Shown here piece by piece: positions 1-10,285 of a stretch of 46,313 bases of DNA. The notes below the pieces were generated by a model. That model saw only the letters and a program-made list of their open reading frames with translations, was not told where the DNA came from and ran no database searches. A program made the translations under genes and the position numbers. Source of the stretch: Gnetum montanum (Eukaryota > Streptophyta > Gnetopsida > Gnetales > Gnetaceae); assembly GCA_015680685.1 (NCBI GenBank), contig MNCI01035004.1:80638-126950 (forward strand), written 5' to 3'. How positions within the stretch are numbered: position 1 is the stretch's first letter; each line of letters begins with the position of its first letter.

Positions 1-1353
1 TACATCTATAGTGAACCTTTGATGATAGATAATATTACTTCAAATGGAAGAAGTAAAATGGCTAAAAAAGGAGATGTTGAAAACAAAATTTGTACACTCC
101 AAGAAAATTATAGTTCTGAAAAAGAATAGTCAAAGCAAGAGGATAAATGGGATTTATACTTTGATGGTTCATGCAATTCAAAAGGTGCAAGAGTCGGTAT
201 AGTTATATTAAATAATGGTTCACTTGAAATTCTCAAAGCAATTCATTTACCTTTCCCTTGCACTAACAACAAGGCTGAATATGAAGCTTTATGTATTGGT
301 ATGAGAATAGCTCTAGACAAAAAGATCAAAGAAATCACTATAAAAGGAGACTCAAGATTAGTCTGTGAACAAGTAAAAGGTAACTGTGTCGTAAAGAGTT
401 CATTCTTAAGACCTTATAAGCAACTTGCTTGTAAGATGTTAGATCAATTTCAACATTGCCAAATAGAGCATATAAACAAAGTAGAGAATCTTATAGCAGA
501 CGATGTGGCAAAGGCAGCTTCAACATTGGATATGCAATTATTATAGAGTTACAAAGATGTTATGATTGAAGAAGAACATTAGCCATCAGTATCAGATAAT
601 ATAAGACATTTACAAGTATTTGAAGACAATGATCAAGTACTAAGATTTATGAAAAATAAATAAGAATTTGAGGGTCAAGTGATACTTGAAACATCATCAA
701 ATTCCAAAGCTAATTCCATTCCGAAAAAGATGATTGAATTGGAACACGAGTTCAAGAAAAATTTACATACTGGAAAGGATTTACAAAACCCAGATAGTCA
801 AACTTTCGAGGAAGTGAATTTTGGGTTAGACAAGATGCCCAAGATGTTGAATGTTACAAAGGAAAGGGATTCGAATTTCAAGCAAGATTTGTTGTCATGT
901 CTAAGGAATAATTTGGACAATTTTTCTTGGTCCTATGATGATCTTAAAGCTTTTAGGCAAGATGTGATGACACATAAGATTCCTTTAATAAAAGGTTGCA
1001 AAACAGTCAAGCAAAAACAAAGGAAATTTAATCCATCATTTGAACTAGCTATGGAAGCTAAAATCAAGAAGTTGTTGCAAGCACGAATCATATATCCAGT
1101 ATGATATTCGACATGGCTTGCTAACCTTGTTCCATTGAGAAAGAAAAATGGTGATATAAGGCTTTGTGTAGACTTTAGAAATCTGAATGATGCCTCAAAA
1201 AAGGATAAGTATCCACTTCCAAGAATTGATGAGATGCTGATTAAAGTCTCATTAACACTTAGTCAAATTTTTGAAAATTTTTTCAAGTGTCATCCTTCTA
1301 GAGCTTATTTTGATGCCTAAATTGATATGACGCTAGGAAATTTTATTGCATGC
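1..1353 (+). pseudogene. Ty3/gypsy (Tat-like) pol remnant: RNase H then RT
   Basis: One reading frame (frame 1) runs from base 1 to about 1353 with single in-frame stops (e.g. 127, 544, 661, 1102, 1318) and no frameshift. Bases 142-540 encode an RNase H fold of the archaeal-like type used by Tat elements: WDLYFDGSCNSKG, then NNKAEYEAL, then GDSRLVCEQVKG and a C-terminal ADDVAKAAS. A linker follows, then the start of a reverse transcriptase: FSWSYDD, KQKQRKFNPSFE, WLANLVPLRKKNG and IRLCVDFRNLNDASKKDKYPLPRID (about 905-1240). The RT palm with the YxDD motif is missing. After 1250 the frame may jump by deletion into the start of a second RNase H (weak: YFDA.IDMTLGNFIA). The usual plant order is RT, RNase H, archaeal-like RNase H, integrase, so RNase H before RT is unusual. 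Non-functional. Confidence 0.85.
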
Positions 1354-1988
1354 TGAGTAAAATGAACATGAACATGAAGATGTAGGTCCCACAGGCACTA
1401 GCCCTAATGCTAATGTTAGCATCAATGGTATCTAGTAATATTTTTTTCATTTTTATCATGTTAATATTTATGACCTCTAATATGGAAACCTTGAAGTAAA
1501 AACATATTGGAATGATGTTTATAGGATGTTGACGAGCCTATAGAGCTGAAGAAAGAGCATCAAGTATCAATTGTAAATACTTGATATCATGATAATGTCA
1601 TCATGGTGATGTTTGCATTAGCATTAGTGTCACCTATAGAGTTAGAAAATTTTCAAGCTCCAAACTACCAAAAATACCTTTTATGTTACCAAAGTTGCCA
1701 TTCCAAAGTCCATAACTAATGTCAACCAATCATCAAGAAGCCTAGAAAAGTTGGGAAGAAGTTGAACCATAGGTAGGATGTGCCTTGGGGCACCTAAGGA
1801 TCCATTTTTATTACTAATGTTGACGTCAAGATCAGTGTTATTCTAGAGTTAGGATTTTTATACGTCTTAAGGCCTCAAAATCAAACTATCTAAAATCATC
1901 AAATTTGATCATGGTAAAGCCATGAAAGGCTAGGATGTGCTATTTGAGGTTCTCACGAGATCCATTTTAATGACAAAATATTGATGAT
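1354..1988. other. Non-coding stretch with a degenerate ~165-bp duplication
   Basis: No domain or long ORF is recognisable. Two related segments lie about 165 bases apart, starting near 1768 and 1932. Both begin with TAGGATGTGC and continue through a GATCCATTTT-type block to a TTGATG-like end. They may be a decayed tandem duplication or two pieces of an old element. Confidence 0.3.
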
Positions 1989-2966
1989 TAAGAGCTTATA
2001 AAGGGGTTTGAATAAGTTCAAGCTAATAATACATAATTCTTACATAACTAATGTACATGATTTTCCAACTTGGGTACATCCACACTCGAAGGGTAGAATC
2101 CTTGCATACCTTTGGACTTTGTTTCTTCAAAATGTTGTTTCAAAGAAACCATAACCTTTACAAAATCTTAAGCTCTTCTGGGAGTGTTTTCACTTTAAAA
2201 CATACCCAATCCCTCAAGCTTCCAATAAGATCAAAGGATGTCTTTCCTCAAGAAGCACATCTAGCCCCTCAGGGCTTATAACAAAAAATAGAATGATCAA
2301 AGAATGAGTGAACTAAACTTATGATTCCTTGCTTTAGGGCACATAGCATACAACAAAATTATTAAGAATTGAAGAATAATATTTCTTAAAAAAAAGTATA
2401 TAATTGATTACTTGATTACTTATACAATTATTTTACTTTTCCATTTAGGATATCTTTCTTTTATAGTCTTATTCTCTCAATCTACCCATTGGAATCTGTA
2501 CAACTGCTAGAAATGACTAGTCAAGATGTCTTCTATGAGCTTGAGATATCTTGTTGTTTTTACTTCCTTGTAGGTAAGATGTCTTGTCTTGTCCTAAGAT
2601 GTCTTAACTTTTGGCAAGATGTCTTACATGAGATATCTTGCATAATACATCTTGAATTGGCATGAGACATTTCCTATTTTGAGGAGATGTCTTGCCTAAG
2701 AATATAGCTCTAAGCAAAGATGCCTTTCTATAGTGTAAGATGTCTTATTAGTTTCCAAGACATCATCTCTAGGATTTGGTACATCTTACATCCCTGTGAA
2801 TCCTTACATCTTCTTTTTGGACTCTAGTATTCCAAGTTGTCAATTCTTGCTCTTATCTCGGTCTCCTTAATATGCCAAATTCATCTTCTTTAGACTTGCA
2901 AGATCTCAAAAACTCACTAACAAATTCTCCAGTTTTCAAGGTTTTTAACATACCAAAAGGTCAATA
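1989..2966 (-). mobile_element. Solo LTR of the Sirevirus-like family
   Basis: This stretch aligns along its whole length with the two LTRs at 28703-29950 and 34300-35545. Shared blocks include the start (TAAG..CTTATAA.GGGG..GAATAAG), the CCAACTTGGGTAC block near 2068, the CAAGAAGCACAT block near 2249 and the terminal ACATACCAAAAGGTCAATA. It is shorter than those LTRs and no internal element sequence adjoins it, so it is a solo or truncated LTR. Exact target-site duplication is not visible. It contains six exact copies of AGATGTCT between 2521 and 2755. Orientation is inferred from the complete copy, which is on the minus strand. Confidence 0.8.
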
Positions 2967-5024
2967 AATGTAGTTTGGTGGAGTAATGTTAACAAGATTG
3001 TAGCTAACATGGATTCTAGGGGTCACCAAGAATGAAGTTCATAATTTGAATTATGAAATTGGATGATTCCTAGAGTTCTATAGGAGCTTTGAACATGTCT
3101 TAAAGTGTTGAATTGGTGGTTTTTGTTTCTTGTACTTATGTGGAAAGATGTCAAGACCCCACTTGACCTAGTCATTGGTGAACCAAAGAAAGTGAGTATA
3201 ACATTGTTCTCTCTTAATGAATGCTACTAAGTGATGAAAGATGATCCATTAAGAAGTGGATGATTGGAAAATGTTGAACCTACAAAAGAAAAAGTAGATA
3301 GAAAAAAGTGGGAAAAAAAGAGATAAAATTATAATATCTCCTATACACTAATCATGAGTATGGTGCTATACCACAGAAATGAAGCATGATAAAATCCTAC
3401 ATACAAGATGACCATAAAAATGTCATTTATGATGTTCACATCTTATCCTACTTAAGACCTCAATTCACCCTTAGCAAAATGAAATAAGGTTACTTAATTC
3501 TCACTACTGTGTTGATGAGAGGATAGGAAAAAAGATAGAAATAGGAATTTAGAGAAAGGATGAAGAGGTTAGAGGTATATGGAATGAAAAATAAAGTTGC
3601 AACAAGAGAAGATAATAAACATAGGGGTAGAAATGGGAGACTTCACAAATATACCAAAGCTAGTTACTATACCATAGAAGTAAGGTATGAGTAAATTTCA
3701 TGCTCTAATTATTGATGTTGATAATGATTAATTAATAAACTTCCTTCCTAACCAATTCATACTCAACACATGCTCACATGAAATAAAAAAATTGATAGAA
3801 CACTTATTGCTCTTTGTAAAAGATAGATTATTAATAAAGTCCCTCATCATAATATGTTTCTAAGAAGAAGTATGAGTAGAATGAAGTATGAGAGATTAGG
3901 AAGAAAAAAGGAAATCATATGAAAGAATATTGAAAAATGATGATAGAAAAATAAATATAGAAAAAGAAATAGAGGAAGACCAAGAATATAGTAAGAGAGA
4001 TTTGGAAGGAGCGAGAAAATCTTATGAGAGAACTAGTGTCCTACTATATTTCCTTAATTTTTAGATAAGGTGGCTAATGTCCATAAACACAAGTGATACC
4101 AAGAATTCTTACAAGTGGATTTAGTTCATGATTTCTATGATATTCTTGATCTTGGAATAAGAGATAAATAACCTAAGTGTTCACACATTCGTTTTTTATC
4201 TAAAGGTAATTTGTACATCATTGATTTTCTAAGGTTCATGTTTGTACTTAGCTTTATTTTATCTATATTTGATTTTTCTATATATGCATGGCATGCATTT
4301 AGTTATCCATGTTTTACTTTTGTAGATATGATAAAAAACATCTATGATTATGTACATTTATCTTGGGAATGTAAAATAGTAAAGCTTGTAAGCTAATATA
4401 CACAACACTCTTGTGAGTTACTAATGGCTAGTGGATGAACCTAGGAGAAAGTGCCTTTCCAACTTAAAGTTCATAGGATTAATTCCATTATTCATAATAA
4501 GGTCTCCTAACATCTCACCCATAGATATGATTCTTATGGTAAGATGTTATAGTAACTAGCTATAATTATTCATTTTTCAATTTTAGGATAATGGAATTAT
4601 CTTGTTCTAGAATTGGGGTTTGTTGAGGCACTAGTTTGATTTCCCCAATGTTAGGCTAGTAGTTGAGAAAAATGATAAACTTTTAGTAGTAAGTTAGGAG
4701 ATGATCAAAAATTGGGCTCAGTATGGTGATTTAGCTCATAACATCTCCAAGTGTAAGAATCATAACTTGGTATGTATTTTTCATACATTTATTAACAGAG
4801 TATTTTATAGTAAGTTTAAATAATATAGGATAGCTTCACTACTTATGCTCACTTTAAGTTACAATTTCATGGTTCATGGTACTTACTACAATTGGGATAG
4901 CTATTTAGATGACAGTGTGTTTAGAAAGTTAATCAACATTAACATTGTGAATGGTGAAACTCTAGAAATTCCACAAACTATAGCTTTTATTATGATATGT
5001 TGTGATGTTTTGCAAAGCTCTTAG
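2967..5024. other. Unassigned AT-rich DNA
   Basis: I see no recognisable gene or complete element. Two loosely similar segments (about 3350-3600 and 3660-3990) share ACTATACCATAGAA-like and purine-rich blocks about 300 bases apart, suggesting an old tandem duplication. The 61-codon ORF at 4211-4396 is hydrophobic and matches nothing I know. The end of this stretch leads into the short coding-like piece that the Athila insertion splits. Confidence 0.3.
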
Positions 5025-5097
5025 CTCATGTTGATTATAATGAAAAGGTGTTACATGAAGAAGATTTCTCTTGTCCTTTGTATCAACACATTACTAC
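5025..5097 (+). pseudogene. Left piece of a plant exon split by the Athila insertion
   Basis: The frame starting at the GCTCATGTTG block reads AHVDYNEKVLHEEDF then CPLYQHIT and stops at the insertion point. The sequence just right of the Athila element (22293 on) continues in the same frame with TIMKTLPSALGGPMEV. The flanking five bases are ACTAC (5093-5097) on the left and ACCAC (22288-22292) on the right, one transition apart, as expected of an old target-site duplication. A CTTAG before the exon could be a 3' splice site. Product not recognised. Confidence 0.5.
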
Positions 5098-5821
5098 TCT
5101 TTATTAATTTCTTGCTTCTTACATTGTAGGATTATCAGAGTGAATCCAATGGAGGACTACAAGTTCTATGGGATTAATTTCTAGAATTATGGTGAAGACC
5201 ACTCAACATGAATTCAATCGTAAGCAAGAAAGAAAACAACTATTGTATTATTCAATAATCTCTAGTACAATCAATATCATTTAATAAAACAATTTTAATT
5301 CACTCTAAAATCTATATCTCTTCAAGAACTCTTTTGTCAATCTTGTTGTTATGACCTATTTCATGTCTTCCTTTCTTCTTCTAGTGAATGCTTTGTAATT
5401 CCACTTCAATTCATCACTAAAATGGTTTTAGTTAATGGATAGAATAATGTCTAGCTAATAGCTACAACCTGGGTGCACACAACAACTAGGTCACATCTCA
5501 TAGCCCAACAAAGAATTATGAAGCGAATTAACACTACCATTGATTGCAATCAATAGTATAAATGAACCATTTCTGATGGTCAAATATTTGAATCCTAATG
5601 TTCAAGTGACCAATTAAGCTTAGAGGATCACCATGTGCTACAACAAAGATATAAGTCATAGGGTCTTTCACTAATGAATTCCTATTTTCTATTTAGAAGT
5701 AAATTGTGATTGGCTACAATTCATAGCTAGTAGAAATTTTGTGTGCTTCAAGTTGATGTAGGTTGCATAAGCTTATAGTTCATTACTAAATGAAAATTCA
5801 ACTTTAATGTACTACTCTATC
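5098..5821 (-). repeat. Athila 3' LTR, part 1
   Basis: This aligns with 21327-22050 of the right LTR. Clear shared blocks are CTTACATTGTAG, TCTATATCTCTT.AAGAACTCTT, ATTTCATGTCTTCC, CAAATATTTGAATCCTAA and GATGAATTCCTATTTTCTATTTAGAAGTAAATTG. It stops at the CTATC target site of the nested element. The other LTR continues through this point uninterrupted (CCCTATCTCTATTCACAAC near 22044), which gives the empty site. Confidence 0.85.
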
Positions 5822-6383
5822 TATGACATTCCATCCCCAAATGTCATGGTAAACGTCAAATATACAATATATTAGACATTATGCATACAAAGAAAATATA
5901 CCAAATGTGAAAATAATAAAAATAAGAAAGAAAAGAACGCTTTATAGATATGGAATAGCATTTCCAAATCATGATCTGATAGTATTCCTTGGGGTTTTCT
6001 TCCTTTGGCATCTATCCCTTAGAGGCAATCTAGCACTACCACCATGGTTAGGCCTATAACCCTGCCAGAAGGGATGGCTAGTCTACTTCCTATCCTGCTT
6101 CACCCAGCTTCCTATGACTTGCATATACTAGTTCTTCCACCCCATGACTTACCTGTATCAGCTCTACCATTCCATGCTAGCATGACCTCTAACCCTAGGT
6201 ATAAATTCCTTTGGTCAAACCCCCAAAGGTTACCTTAAGAGACACGTCTATTATTACAACATGCCCTTTCATGTCTTAATCACAACTACCCTTTCAAGTC
6301 TTGTTAAGATGATAATAACACTTATTATGAAGAGATACCATCTTCATTAGGCAACGACATCATTTGGGAATGTGGATGTGACA
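5822..6383 (-). repeat. 3' LTR of the nested element
   Basis: 562 bp. It aligns with 10286-10889 with many point differences and a short indel near 5905. Long identical blocks include CCTTGGGGTTTTCTTCC and CATCTATCCCTTAGAGGCAA. On the minus strand it begins TGTCACATCC and ends near ATGTCATA. Confidence 0.9.
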
Positions 6384-6400
6384 ATCTACCCCCCTTAGCT
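6384..6400 (-). other. Polypurine tract of the nested element
   Basis: On the minus strand the internal region ends GCTAAGGGGGGTAGAT directly before the LTR start TGTCA. This is the usual plus-strand primer site position. Confidence 0.75.
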
Positions 6401-6599
6401 TTTGTTCATCCTTGAACAAATCCACATTCTCTATCTTTTTCCAACTCCAACACTTTCTTTCTTGATCCTATGCTCCAATAATTTTATTTCTCTTTTGAAC
6501 CTGAAGTTGTTTCTTGCTTATTCTATAAATAAAATATATTTGAGAAAAATATATGGAAAATTAAATATTTCTTTCTTGATACTTACATAATTTTNTTAA

Positions 6600-7500
6600 T
6601 CATAACAAAGTAATTTGTAAACTATGGTTCTTGATAAGTGTTATCCATCAACATCATCTATTTTTGAATTCTAGAGTCTAATTTATATATTGAAGATTAA
6701 AAGTAAGCAGAATATGCACTGACTAATGGGATTTCATGTTGAATTAATGGAAACATCTTTTTCAAGTTAGGTTCATCTTCCCAAGATTTCTTTACAGATC
6801 CATATTTTAAGAATTGATAAATTCTACTTCCAAATTTTGCATTAAAGTCTCCACAAAGAATAAATGGAACTAGATCAGTACAACTTAGGGATAACTTCTT
6901 CTTCAAAAATTTTTCTATTTCCTTAATCAAGCATGCTCCTTAACAAAGTCTAACATCTGAACATGTTGGTTTGGTGATTAAATATGTGTTAACCACGCAT
7001 ACACATCTTCCTAATAGATGAACTTTTAGAATCATAGCCAGGGCTATGTGATTTTTCCAAAATCTTGATTGTTCTTTCTTTCCCATTACTTGAAGTTTTA
7101 GAATTTCAAAAATCATATTTTCTAAACTCCATTCAAATCTTTGTACCAATTCAAACTTGGCTTCTTTATAAAAGATCACACAACCATCCATGTTGTGATT
7201 TCTACAATAGGCTAATCTACACAGCTCAAAAGAAGAATTTCCACTATATCTCATATTTTCCAAATATTGTTGGAATTGATATAGAAATTCCCATGGTAAG
7301 ACTTATTGTAAGCATAAGATATCTACATCCAAATCTTGTAATTCTGCTAAAATGCATAGGTATCAATATTTGTGCCAATTCAAGGCCCATGATGGACATA
7401 GCAAATATTTTTTCTCACTCACTAGGGATCTTACAAGCATTTTGTATGTTGCAACTTTCATTCCTATTCTTGGATTCTTGTCTACATCATTTCTTTTCAT
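6600..7500 (-). pseudogene. Captured CCR4-type deadenylase (EEP nuclease) fragment
   Basis: The minus strand encodes a decayed catalytic domain of the CCR4/nocturnin family, the poly(A)-shortening nuclease of the CCR4-NOT complex. In order: KVATYKMLV and KYLLCPSWALNWHKY (about 7460-7370), LQDLDVDILCLQ then a stop where the catalytic Glu belongs (about 7310), NMDGCVIFYKEAKFELV (about 7190), NHIALAMIL and CVVNTYLITKP (about 7050-6960), then VPFILCGDFNAKFGSRIYQFL (about 6870-6800) and a trace of EP.FTNY near 6630. One main frame carries most of it. Catalytic Asn (TYN to TYK), Glu and one His position are lost, so it cannot work as a nuclease. No clear introns interrupt the domain, which suggests a processed copy. 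It shares the strand of the retroelement around it. Confidence 0.85.
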
Positions 7501-7509
7501 GAGTATCAT

Positions 7510-8242
7510 ATTCCTTGTTCAAATGACATTTTGAGTCTCCATGTTGTTTTGCCCTATGTTTTGATTGCATAATAGATTAATATACCCTTTATTGATGGTT
7601 GAATATTGTTCTATTTCTTAAACTAATTCTCCAACTAATACATCAACTGATCATTAACTAATAATTGACTGATATTGATACAACAACTGATTCCCCAACT
7701 AATTTAACTACATTATCTAATTTTATAATTATATTACCTAATTTTAGTAATATATAATTACATTACTTGATTTTTAGTAATATTTAACTATATTATTTTT
7801 GATTACCTTTCTACCCCCTTGGGAATACTGACTCCAGCAGTGTAACTAATAACATGCCATAGTGATCTTAAGACTATCTGCAAGGGTTATGTACTAAATC
7901 TTAAAGTGTAAAATGTTGAATTTATAATATCATTAAATTATAGGGTGTCCAAATGATAAATCTAACCTCACCATTGAGTTTATAAGGGTGAAAAATTTTA
8001 GAAAATACTATTCATATGTTGAAAATGTACATTGTATACTCAAGTTGTGTGAAAATTAAACTTTTGAGGATCTCGAGGCACTATATTGAGCAAGGAGTAA
8101 AAACCAAATTTTGGGGGTTCCCTGGGATGAATCTGACTTCACCATTATATAGGAAAGGTTGAAATCTATAGGAAATGACTCTTTGTTCACCAAGAAAAGG
8201 TTTTTCCAAATCAAAAGTTATGACTTCCAGAGTGGAAGTACT
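7510..8242. repeat. AT-rich filler with diverged direct repeats
   Basis: At 7700-7806 a degenerate motif resembling ATATTACCTAATTTTAGTAAT recurs three to four times. At 7949-8020 and 8117-8185 two segments share the pattern TGAATCTGACTTCACCATT followed by GGAAAGGTTGAAA-like sequence, about 168 bases apart. A tract that reads CCCAAGGGGGTAGAAAGG on the minus strand (7808-7825) resembles a second polypurine tract and might mark an older element inside this one. Confidence 0.4.
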
Positions 8243-8350
8243 TTGGTGTGAAAACTAAGACTTCCCAAGAGGTCATCCATCCAAGTTCTACTCCAGAGCA
8301 AGCATGCTTAATTGTGAAATTTTTATCTCTATTTTTACCACTACACCAAA
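8243..8350 (-). pseudogene. 5S rRNA-like segment
   Basis: On the minus strand, bases 8328-8243 read TTAAGCATGCTTG, GAGTAGAACTTGGATGG, ATGACCTCTTGGGAAGTC. This matches the middle and 3' half of plant 5S rRNA (AGTTAAGCGTGCTTGGGCGA and GGATGGGTGACCTCCCGGGA regions) with mostly transition differences. The first third of 5S is not clearly present. The internal control regions known as box A and box C fall in the retained part. It may be a 5S-derived piece like that in Cassandra-type TRIM elements or a plain 5S pseudogene. Confidence 0.7.
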
Positions 8351-8508
8351 TTCTAATTTTGAAAACTATTTTCACAAGTTCTTGATTTAAACTAATAGCT
8401 CAATGACAAAAATTTGGATTCTTTGTTAATTGACAGGTGTTTCAAATTTTTTCATCAGTTGACAAAAAATTGGTATAACGGAAAATTTGTGGTTATCAGT
8501 GGTATTGG

Positions 8509-8775
8509 AGGTAGTGATGGGTAGCATGAGAGGTAGTGATGGATGGCACTAGAGGCAATGATGGGCAACATGAAAGGCAGTGATGAATGGCATAAGAGGC
8601 AGTGATGGATGACACTAGAAGCAGTGATGGATGACACTAGAAGTAGTGATGGGAAACACTGGAGGCAGTGATGGATGGCACTAGAGACAGTGATGGGCAG
8701 CACTGGAGGTAGTAATGGGTGGCACAGAAGGTGATGATGGATGGTGTAGGAGGGGGTGATGGGCAATGTGTGTGG
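8509..8775 (+). repeat. 22-bp minisatellite, about 12 copies
   Basis: A 22-base unit close to AGGCAGTGATGGATGGCACTAG repeats head to tail about twelve times with substitutions but almost no length change. The unit is not a multiple of three, so the His/Ser/Pro-rich minus-strand ORFs across it are by-products of the repeat. The purine- and G-rich bias on the plus strand continues as irregular GTG/GCA-rich sequence to about 8940. Confidence 0.9.
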
Positions 8776-8939
8776 CAGGCAACGGGCAAGCAACAGGTAG
8801 TAGTGATAGACATGGCATTGGTAGGTGAGGTGGTGTAGAGTGATACAATGTAGTAGTGTGAGACATGGTGCAGTGTAGCAGGTGCAACATGAGGCATGAT
8901 GGGGTGTGCATAGTGTGAGGTGCAACATGACAGGCCAAT

Positions 8940-9968
8940 CCTCTATAGCTACAGCTAAGCTATGGTAGGGTTGTGCGATGCGAGTAGAGTTATGCATGTG
9001 AATCAATTGCACGTGTACTATTGCTATGACATTCAAGGGTTTGAGTGCATGTAGCAATGATGATGACAAACTTAGTTGCACAGCAGTGCAGAAAAAGGTT
9101 TACCTGTGTGGCATGGTGCAGAGTAAAGTAGTAACGATGATGGAGGCACGCAGACAGAGGCAACGGAGACACGCGAGCTTAATTTTTTTAGTGCCCTTTT
9201 GGGGCTTGCCCAAAGGACCAGTCTTTTACTATTGTGTCCTCGCAGCAACTGGCTGCAAGCCTAGTCGAGGGCCTTGCTGCAACCTACCGGTGGCTTGGCC
9301 ATGGTTGGCCACAAGCCTAACCACGACCAATTTTTTTAACAAAAATTTATTATTATTTTTATTTTTTTATTTTTTTTCAAAATCATTTAAATAAATATTT
9401 TTGGGGCTTAGGTTTGAACCTGAGACTTCCTACTTGATTTTTTTTTAACTTTTTTATTATTATTTTATTCCACCTTCCCTCATTGGTTAATGTGGTGGTT
9501 CAACCGATGACAGGGTAGGGGTTCGATATGGGTAAACAACAATTTCGAGTTGATTCCCGACCCTAAAATTTTGAAAAAATTTTCTGTTCAAATAATAATT
9601 TAATAATTTAATATTATTTTAATGCATGTATAATGAGATACTTTAAACATCAATATCTCCCAAACCGTAAGTCCAATTGAGACAAAATTTCTACTGTTGG
9701 AATCATCTTAACGAGTACTACACATTGGACATATTTTTAGAGTTTAAAAATGAATCAAAATGTTTAGAAATTAAAAATACCAAACTGGGCTATTTTGTTG
9801 AGTTAACATTTCTAAGCTAACATATGGTAACTTAGAATCTTCTAGATTACTTGGATAGTGAATTTCAACAAAACAAGATCAATTTAGGTTATAGTTACTA
9901 ACTTACTTGAAAGAAATTTAACAATAATCCTAATTAATTAATAATTATAGTATTAATATGGGTAAGAT
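8940..9968. other. GC-richer spacer with a possible tRNA-type SINE head
   Basis: The block 9020-9340 is distinctly richer in G+C than its surroundings and has no recognisable protein. At 9480-9525 TGGTTAATGTGG followed about 30 bases later by GGGGTTCGATATGG resembles the A and B boxes of a tRNA-derived promoter; a GGTTTGAACCTGAGAC block lies just upstream (9411). This could be a SINE remnant. From 9645 to 9760 a leader-like text (ATCTCCCAAACCGTAAGTCC) follows that I cannot assign. Confidence 0.3.
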
Positions 9969-10109
9969 TTACCTAGACCGGTGTATCATTATCTTACCAA
10001 CATCTCTTGTAATTGATGAATTTTGATGAGCTATGATCAAATCTTCATCAGTTAATGATGTCCAAGAAAGAAACTTTGTTGGTTGTTGGGATCTAGATGC
10101 TTGATCCAT
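9969..10109 (-). CDS. Short ORF downstream of the PBS in the nested element
   Basis: A 46-codon minus-strand ORF starts with ATG at 10109, about 160 bases after the PBS, where gag would normally begin. It reads MDQASRSQQPTKFLSW then TSLTDEDLIIAHQNSS. It does not look like gag. Near its end the sequence GATGTTGGTAAGATAATG fits a 5' splice donor, so it might instead be a first exon or leader exon. Length alone gives weak support; function unknown. Confidence 0.3.
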   Translation of the reverse strand: MDQASRSQQPTKFLSWTSLTDEDLIIAHQNSSITRDVGKIMIHRSR

Positions 10110-10271
10110 TATTTTTAAAGTCAATGGAAAGGTATCTTCTAAATTGCATCACAAACATATGGTACATATGGTGATGATCAATGGCTTTCCATGTGCTGTG
10201 GTTTCAAAGTTCATCATCTGATTCATGTTGTAATTGGCGCATGATTTTGAATGGTCCTTGGGTTGTGTTTT

Positions 10272-10283
10272 ACCCTAATACCA
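10272..10283 (-). other. Primer binding site of the nested element
   Basis: On the minus strand TGGTATTAGGGT follows two bases after the right LTR. It matches the plant initiator-Met tRNA complement TGGTATCAGAGC with a few changes. It fixes the orientation as minus. Confidence 0.75.
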
Positions 10284-10285
10284 AT

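Noticed and set aside
2051-2281. 76-codon plus-strand ORF
   Set aside because: It lies inside the solo LTR and is not open in the related LTRs.
7065-7534. Plus-strand ORFs of 145 and 60 codons opposite the CCR4 fragment
   Set aside because: They are the antisense of the CCR4-like reading frame, which has clear domain motifs.
8455-9172. Four overlapping minus-strand ORFs rich in His, Ser, Thr and Pro
   Set aside because: They read through the 22-bp minisatellite, whose unit is not a multiple of three, and are open in more than one frame. They reflect the repeat and not a protein.
9026-9394. 122-codon plus-strand ORF in the GC-rich block
   Set aside because: It ends in a poly-Phe/Leu stretch from T-rich DNA and has no recognisable motif. 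Openness probably comes from base composition.
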